The translations under genes and the position numbers were made by a program. Below the pieces are notes generated by a model. It searched no databases and was not told the DNA's origin. It saw only the letters and a program-made list of their open reading frames with translations. A stretch of 64,000 nucleotides of DNA from Zygaena filipendulae (taxonomy: Eukaryota; Arthropoda; Insecta; Lepidoptera; Zygaenidae): contig OU015649.1 in assembly GCA_907165275.2 (NCBI GenBank), positions 4,866,001 through 4,930,000 on the forward strand. The letters are read 5' to 3'. Positions 53,101 through 62,100 of the stretch are shown here, piece after piece (within the stretch, counting starts at the first letter, position 1; each line of letters begins with the position of its first letter).

Positions 53101-56100
53101 TTACCTGCGCGTATAAAAACATACCCTATACATGTTTCAACGTTGGCGTCGTTCTTTTTGGCGAGATCGCAGGATATGTGGTGGAACGTGAACAGCAGGT
53201 GATGGCTGGCGGTGAGCGTGGTGGGCAGGCGCAGCTTGGCCTCGTCGCCCCACGCGGGGCTCGCGTTGTGGTGCAGCACCGAGCAGCGGTAGCGGCGCGC
53301 CATGCCCGCGCGCCCGTACACCGCCTGCCGACCAACAGCAGCGACAGCCTTTTTAACCGACTCCCAAAAAAGAGGAGCTTCTGTGTTCGGCTGTATTTAT
53401 GTTTTTTTTTAATGTTCTCGCTGCTAAGGCCACTAATGCCAGGTCCACCCTAACGGTAATAGGTAAGTAGGCGATAACCCACTGCGGACGGCATCCAAGG
53501 TCCAATACCATACGTGTGCAAGTTCACTCCCGATGTTATCCTGTAAGCCATGGGATTGAATCCCGCCCTCCGAATAAAAAGCTAAAATCTTAGCACCGGA
53601 CCATAAAAGGGCAACCAAATACAAATAAATATACAAACTTTTCCAATTGTAAGTAAAGTCGAATTCGAAAAGGAAAAACAACTTTTTTTTTCTTTTATGA
53701 AGGATCGGTTAAACTTCATTCTTAGGATCGGTTAAACTTATTAAAATACTAGTTGTCCCGCGCGGTTTCACCCGCGATAATTTCGAAGTTCCCGCGGGAA
53801 TTCTGGATTACAATATAGCCTATGTTACTCAGGGATCAGGTAGCTTTCTAACGGTGAAAGAATTCTTGAAATTAGTCCAGTAGTTTTTGATTTAAATCGT
53901 AACAAATAAACATCTTTCCTCTTTATAATATTAGTATAGATAATCATACCATCATCGGATTGTTTTCCCCGGCGTCGTTTTCCCTCAGCTCGATAGTGCA
54001 CGCGATGTTTCGCGCTCGGGCGAACATTTTTTGAGACTCAAAGTTTAGCGACAAGGGCCGGACGTACAGATGGTGTACGTACGCCGCGTACGGCTGCTCG
54101 GGCTCCACGCTCAGGGTCGCCAGCTCCAACGTGAGCGGCGACGACGGCGGCAACGGGAACGGCTTCAACGCCGCATATGAACTCGTCATGCAATCTAGCA
54201 GAATAAAACAATATTATGACTCAGCTTAACTATTATAATAAATGTGGATATGAGTTTCATTTGTCTGTTACGCTTTCATAACCTAACTACGCAGCTGATC
54301 ATTATAAAATTTTGCATATACGTTGTCAGGGGTACAAAAAAGTACATACTTTACCCTTCATCACCGCTCAAGAGGTCTGTTCTCAGTCGTCTATACTAAT
54401 ATTATAAGGAGGGAAGATTTCATTTTTTGTTTGTTTGTTACGATTTAACTAAAAAACTACTGGGTCGATTTCAAAAATTCTTTCATCATTAGAATGCTGT
54501 TGGAATCGGAAATTTTCGCGGGAACTCCGAAATTACCGCGGGTGAAACCATGGGGAACCGCTTGTATTTAATAATAAAGAAACTTTATATAATGAACTAT
54601 AAATGTTTACCATTGAAACTTTTTTAATTCTTTTGAAACACTATTGTATCTAAGTGGACAAAAAGTTCAACAAATTCTTACTTAATATTTGTTCGTTGCC
54701 TTGCTGCAAGCTAATACTAAGCCAGCCAGGTATCACAGTCAATTTAGCCAACTTTTCTGGCTTACGATAGTCTGATAATATTTTAAGTAGGTCATCGTCG
54801 GACATCTTATTTGGTTCTTGGCGGTAAATGGCAGGGAATTCCGGTGTTGTATCCAAGTCATTGCTGTATAACCTGTTGAATTATTACTTTTTTGTTTAGA
54901 AATATGATTGGAGCAGGATAATCAGTGGCCAAAGTACACAATATAGCATCATAAAATAAAGATGATAATATCTTTATAGGTTCATAAGGATCTGGTACCT
55001 TAACATTCCTCCCCAGTGTAAAAGAATCATAAAAATCATTCGTATAGTTTCTGAGCAAATCGCGTACATACAAACTCATTATAGGGAAAAATATAATATT
55101 TCCTGAATTACGTCTGTTTATTAGAGGTTTTTAATATAAGTCTTCAAGTGCTTTTTTTGCCTCATCTACATTCAGAAATCTATCGCATCCCTAAACCATC
55201 GTGCATCGTCAGTTGCTTCATCTCACGCTCGGATTTTCAACCTTATGAGTTTAATGTCTTACCTAAATAGAGGTTTTGCAGCCCAGGCAAAAGGCATCCT
55301 ATAGTTTCCGACCCTATTCGAATACGCCTGAACAGTTTTGTGCACTTTTAGACCTAATCGAGGGTCTTTTGTGGCTTTAAGGTACGGCTCCAAAACTTGA
55401 CCTACGTGTCCTTGGAGTATTTTGTCGATTCTCACCACCAAAAACAAATCCGGATGTGGATTATTCACTGACAAAATGACCTGAAAAATATGCGTTCTGT
55501 CATTAAAACTAAATATTGGTGAAAAAAAGACACAAACAACAAATAAAACACATTCATCGGGAAAAGAATGAAATTTCTACTCTCTTTAGGGTATAATTGT
55601 CAAAACCCTTTCTTTTTGGCATACCTATTATTGTTTATTATAAAAAAGGAGTCTGAACATAATTTTAGGTTTCTAGCTCGTTGTTTGAGGCAACGCCACG
55701 TTGATGAATCAGTCATTTTATATTTATAGAAAAAAGGAATCTCATCGATCATCTTAACAATGTGAATTGTTATACCTATACACATAATATTATTATTAAG
55801 TATTAAAAACACCAGTCTGCGAAGAAGTACGGGAATATTCGCGCATTGCGCATTCGAACAAACTAATTACGTACGAGAACATACTATCTAATGTGTGGCC
55901 GACCTTAAGCTCTCAAAGTCTCAAGGGTACTCACCTGTTTTTTCGACCTAAACCACTCGTCAGGTATTTGATTAACGTCCAACTTAACATCGCAGCTAAA
56001 ATTCTCGACTAATGAGTTGGTGCATTCCACGTCTCTGACTAGATCCTTGACCGCGCCGTGGTTGAGGTCAAAATGAAAGTTCTCCGTGAGTTTCTTGTTG

Positions 56101-59100
56101 CTTCTAGCGTCGTAAAGTGCTAGATGCGTGAAATAAGGTTCCACTTGGCAAAGCAACTCTTTGTCGCCGTCGATCGGCGCTTGTAATCTAAACTTTAGAC
56201 TTTCGCATTTGAGCATAATTCTTTGGCCAAAGTGTTCTCTGAAATAATATAATCTAAACGGTTCTATATGACTGTGTACACAGTACACGTTATTCGTATT
56301 ACTAATTAAAATAAATACATGTTAAATAATTTTATGTAATAATAGCTACATTATTTTATAACTAAACTGTAACGGGGTCGTTTCCGAACGTTTTTTTTTA
56401 ATATATTATTATTATATAATTTGTAATCTAGGTGGACATTATCGTCAGTACGGTCTACAGAGCTATTATGGAGGTCAAAACAGTATTTTTTTTTTAAATT
56501 GTATGTCTGTGCATCACGCATGCATAGGACTATAAATCTTCTTTAAAACTTCGTGTTTTGGTAGATGTTCGTTGTGTTTATACAGACAACTCCTTATAAT
56601 CCTCGAAATTTTGACGCGAACAAAACCCCGAGCAACCTCTCGTGATAAACAAATCAATCTTAGTAATGGTTTGTAGGTACGTCTGTTAATGATCTTGTAA
56701 CTTCTTAACGACTTGACTGATTGAGGACATAATATTCTTAAATCATTATATTTTCTTTTGTCTAGACGATCGATAGTTAATCCTTTCATAAAGAGTTACA
56801 GGAAAAACCACATACATACACTTTTCGGAATAAATATAAACTTGAAATTTCTAACGCACGGACAAATTATGGAAAGAAAACGATATTATTTGAGGGAGAG
56901 CAGCTGTACAATACGTTACCTAACGACATTAAAAAATTCGATAGCATAAACACGTACAAATATAAATTAAAAAAATCCTTATGTACGTCAAAACCTTAAT
57001 TATAGTCTACTTCTTTGTATCTTATTTTAAGTGAACTATAATGTTCTTATAAGAGAACGAGTAAAACCGTGAAGAACAGCTAGTATTACGAAACGAACCA
57101 AACGAATTTATTTTCGTAATATGTGATGATGACATACTTGAAAGGTTCTAACTGAGGTTCCGGCGTTGGTTCTCGTTTGTACGGCAAATGAAATATATTC
57201 GAGCGGCACTCGTTGCGGGCGGCTGATATAGAGAGGTCAGTTTCTCTTGAATAACGGATGAGAAGCGGATTCATACTGTGCTCCAGGCCTTTCAGCGTGC
57301 CATACGTAGGAGGCGGCGGTTCAGCTGTCAGAGATATATCACAATCTAAAAACGTTGACGCATCAATATTTATTAATATTTACGATTACAATTTAATATT
57401 TACGATTACAATTAATGAAATAAAGCCACATGAAAACTAGATTGTTACCTTTGTCTAACATTTCATCACTATGATGGTGCTCTCTGCTATCCTGATTTTT
57501 TTTCAATGCCATATTAAAGGCATCTATCCAGCCGTTCATGTCGTCTTCTTTTTCGGTCGAGAATGTGTAGCCTTTGCCGCCAGACATCCGCAACTCGAAA
57601 CAATAGCGTGCACGTTTGGGATTCTACGAATTATGTTTACATTATAATTAAAATATGTAGTAGGTAATTGTAATCTCTAAACTAAGATTAAAATGAAATT
57701 TATGTAAGCTTAAAATTTTCTTTCCTACCTTAACAACTTCTGATACGAAATCCATGACGATTGTGAGTTTTGTGTCAGTTTTCTTTTCGTCTTTATAAAC
57801 TTCCAAAATATAAGTGCCATCGGCCTCCCTGACCATCGAGCAATAACGTTTTTTGAACGATTTAGATGCGAGATTGCTAAATATTCTATCTGAGCCAATT
57901 TCCGGACCTTTGAGCAGATATCCTTCTTTTGGGGTAAATTCCGATTTTGCTGTTTGAGCCTCATTATCACTTTCGATTTCAGCATCTATGTCGTATATTT
58001 CCTCTGGCAACTTATTGTCTAAGGGTCTTAAAAAAAAATCATTTATAAATTCGTATAACTTTATACGTACCTACGTACCTACCTATATTATATTTCAGGT
58101 CAAAGCATGAGCTACCATAGAAACGTTAGACTTGTATGTCAAAACAATGTAGGTAACGTCCGTTCATCCTGTTGGACCAATGGTTTGACCTTGGAAAAGT
58201 TGTTATCGAAGTTAGAACTGTTGTTCGTATGCACTCAGAGCCATGAAAAGTATGTTAATGTGTTGCTAATGAGCTACTCACTTGTTTTATTCCATATTTA
58301 ACACATTTCATGCAACATCCTATTTGCATTTGAATTTGGAATGAACGTAGTTTTTTATAACAATAACTTATTACTGGCATAATATGCCACAATATTTTTT
58401 TTAAACTTCGCGAACGTGCGCGCAATATTAATCAGTCTCACCGTAATCGGATGAACGGTAGAGGAATCCAAAAAATACAAAAAACATAGAAATTTTAGAT
58501 AGATTATGGAATCTTTAGGTATTTTGTGATAGCTATAAGCATCGAAAACATACTTTATAAATTTGTAAAATCTTTTAAGCTAATTAATTAGTTTACATAA
58601 TATAATTTTTTTGTATACTAGCTCACCTTGGCAAATTTAAGTAGGTCCCTGAATAGTTAGCATATTTGAAATGTATGAGGTTCCAGCTGGAGGCATAGCT
58701 TAGCAGAGCTTGTTGGGTGAGCAGGGGGCAAGCGGCAGCGGTCTTGACATCGGGCACAGCCGTTGTGACAGTCCTCCAACGCCGAGGAAGGACCACACTC
58801 TAAACGTGGATGGTATGATTCCAGCATTTCAAAATAAACTCTATAGTTACTAGTATCTATTATGAAAGATTGTGAAGATTTTTGTATGTTTAGGTATTAC
58901 GCAACCACGCATCAACGGCTGAACGGATTTGAATGTTTAGTACCCTATACAGAATATGTTTTAGTTTACAAATAATATACTTTTTATCCCGGAATTCTTT
59001 AAGGAACTCCCGAAATTTGCAGAGGCAAATCCTCGGAGAACAATTAGTTGAAAATATTTGTTCAAGGACCGGTTTGTATGCCTGTCTCCTGGCAAAACGC

Positions 59101-62100
59101 ACTGCACGGAGTTAACCGGGTTTTCACAGTCACCTCGCTTAATTATATATTTAACACAGGTAACTACTGTCTTATAGGTATCTCAATCGGTTCGCGGTAA
59201 CGAAGCTATACCTACGGCAATTTGAAACCTCAAGCATAACCAAAGTACTATGGGCGCGATGGTTATGACAACGCTCGTCCAAACACCGCGCGAGCGAAGC
59301 CGAGGGCAACACTTATAACACACGCACGAGTTTGACACGTGCGAGTTGACGAATAACTCATAATTTCTAATTAGAAAGCGTTACTTATCTTATGACCAAC
59401 ATAACCTCACGTATCTGATGATGACACTAAATGTACTTAAGGAGACAGGGAATAAAGACTACCTATATGAAACTATTTTATATATTCCGATATCTTTATG
59501 ATCATTATGACCTATTTAAATTTTAATGTTCATTAATATTTTTTCGGATAACATTTCATCTAAGATCTCATTGATATACACCACTTGAGCCTTTTTTAGG
59601 GTGGAGTCTATGAACTTGAAATTTTGTAAGGCCTTAATTTAAAAAATCATGGGTGATAACCCTGAATAGTTGGCTGTTGGAGAGGCATAATTTACTTATA
59701 AAAAATAATATTTTGGTTTTATTATACCTAATAATTATTATAATATATTCTAAAATAGCTAATATAATAGCTGTCCCCCGCGGTTCCACCCGCGGTAATT
59801 TCGAAGTTCTCGCGGGAATTCCAGGATAAACTTTACGTATATAAACCTTTTTCTTGAATCACTCTATTGGTGAAAACTGTATGAAAATCTGTTCAGTAGT
59901 TTTTGAGTTTATCTCGGCTCAAATTTCCACATGATTTTCCGCGAATTTGGAATTCCCTCAACTATTCTGGGATAAACTGTAGCCAATAGAGGGTAATAAA
60001 GGTATAGCTATTGCCAAATTACATCCAAATCAGTCCAGCTGATTCAGCGTGAAAGAGTAATAAGCATACGAAGGCACACACAAACATTTGTTAACTAAGT
60101 AAAAATAATAAAACCAGTCAAGTGCGAGTCGGACTCGCGCGGTTCCGTAGATAGGTACAGGATCTATAAAAAACGGCAAAAATGTCATGGTTGTTGTATG
60201 AGAGCCCCCCTTAAATATTTGTTTTATTTTAATATTAATTTTTAAAGTGAATATATTATGACTAAATATTATGTGAATATTTCAAGCGTCTACCTGTTGC
60301 CATTATCAATATCGAGCAAAAAAAATCACGTTTGTTGTATGGGAGCCCCTTAAATATTTATTTTATTGTTGTTTAATATTTGTTGTTATAGCGGCAACAG
60401 AAATACATCATCTGTGAAAATTTCAAATCACGTTTCATGATACCTACAGCCTGGTGGCAAATGTTGGTACAGCCCTAAAAATAAATGAAATATCTGACAT
60501 TTTTCTCGCACTATGAGCAGAAATGGGCATGATGAATAAATAATTTTTAGTCCGTCTTGTAGATTAATAAAAAATATTGGACACGTATTTTTTCTTTTTC
60601 TATGTAATCAAAAAATAACGGCGATACATTGAGTTGAAATTCCGTGTGACGTCACACCAAGGTACCTACACTTTTAGTTATGACGCGGACGTCGCGACTC
60701 CTCAACTTTAATGCGTTTTATCTAAGTATTTTTTCAATCATTTGAAAAAGCAAAAAATACGTGTCTATTATTTTTTTACGTGTCTATCTATAATTGACGG
60801 ACTAAAATCTAAATACAAAGAATTTTGATTTTTATACCTTGACATTATGCCCATTATATTCTTTATTTTATGGTGCTATCTGCTTTTTTTCAGAGCTCTG
60901 GGGCCGTATTTTTTAATCACTCGAATTACTTTCACACACGCGAATCACATCGCGAATTCACATGCGAAAGCTCATACATTTTTTAAGCATTCACATTTCA
61001 CATGTGAATCTTGCGATTCCGCGTCCGAAAAGTAATTCGAGCGATTCTAAAATACGGCCCCTCACACTGAATGATTTTTTTTTTGAGAAATCATATTTTT
61101 ACTGCAAATAGCTGTGTCCCGCGGTTTCACCGGTATTCTTCTTCTCCTTACAATAAGAAGCATAACAAAATAAGAATTAGTGGAATTGATCCAGCCGTTC
61201 ACGCGTGATGCCGTAGCCAAGGGAAATAGGGATAACTTTATCAATTTTTACTGACACAAAAACAAAACATGGAATCAACACCTTTTGCTCATGCCAAAAA
61301 CTCTAATGTTGTTCTTACAAACATAATTGTTTTATATAAAATTAAATGATAAACAATTGTATTGACTTACAGATACATCATCAGTTGGGTACAAGAGTAT
61401 ATCTCTCAGTGGATCATTTAGAAGTAATGTCCTATTCTCTTGAATATAATTTTCGAAATCCAGTGCTGTACATTTCTTAGCAATAATATTCTGCAATAAT
61501 TAAAATTAAATATGAAATTTTTATCAAATTTCAAACTACTATTGGGTTTTGTTTTGTTTATGTAAATATTAGACTGTTCAGTATAGTAATATATACTGGA
61601 TGTGCTTTGTTTGAAGTTGTATACACACATTATTGTTATAATACATACAATTAATGATTCTATCAGTGTCTCTATAGAGGAGTTAATTACCTAAGGTACA
61701 TCATAATTTATACCTATCTCTATGTACAATGTAGTTTTTAATAATTGGGATGGTGTTTTTTTACCTTGTTAAAGATTGCCTTATTGTTATTTATTTTATA
61801 TGAATACACTAGTTTCAAATTAGTGACAAATGAAAAAAAAAATGTATGAGTTTGATTGAATTTTTGTTTTATACATTTATTAATGAATTAGTAATTAAAT
61901 TACCAAAAATAAAGTAGACAACTGAATAGGCATACCAGCTGCATAAGCAAATAGTAAGCTCATTTTATTAGTTGTGTAATTGTCAAGTTCAACTTAGTAT
62001 TAGTTAGATTTAGTTTACACTTTACATGCAGTAGTTTCATCATTATTTAGCTAATAGTTGTTTCCAAGGTTTAAGTTTCCAGATAGTGTAAAACAAGTAA

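Larger units (their letters stand above)
52890..56238 (-). other. Ziz: Zizimin exons 7-12: region leading into and including the DHR1 (C2-like) domain
   Basis: Exon 9 has [20 protein letters not shown] and [11 protein letters not shown]. Exon 10 carries [20 protein letters not shown] and [12 protein letters not shown], the start of DHR1, at about residue 620. Exon 11 has [19 protein letters not shown] and [17 protein letters not shown]. Exon 12 has [12 protein letters not shown] and LPSGYL. DHR1 domains bind phosphoinositides. The segment order and spacing match DOCK9-group proteins. Confidence 0.88.

Noticed and set aside
54858..55079. Treating the intron 8 frame as a zizimin exon
   Set aside because: Exons 8 and 9 already join in phase (LFR-LYSNDL) and match the family. 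Insertion through the visible acceptor gives a different frame.
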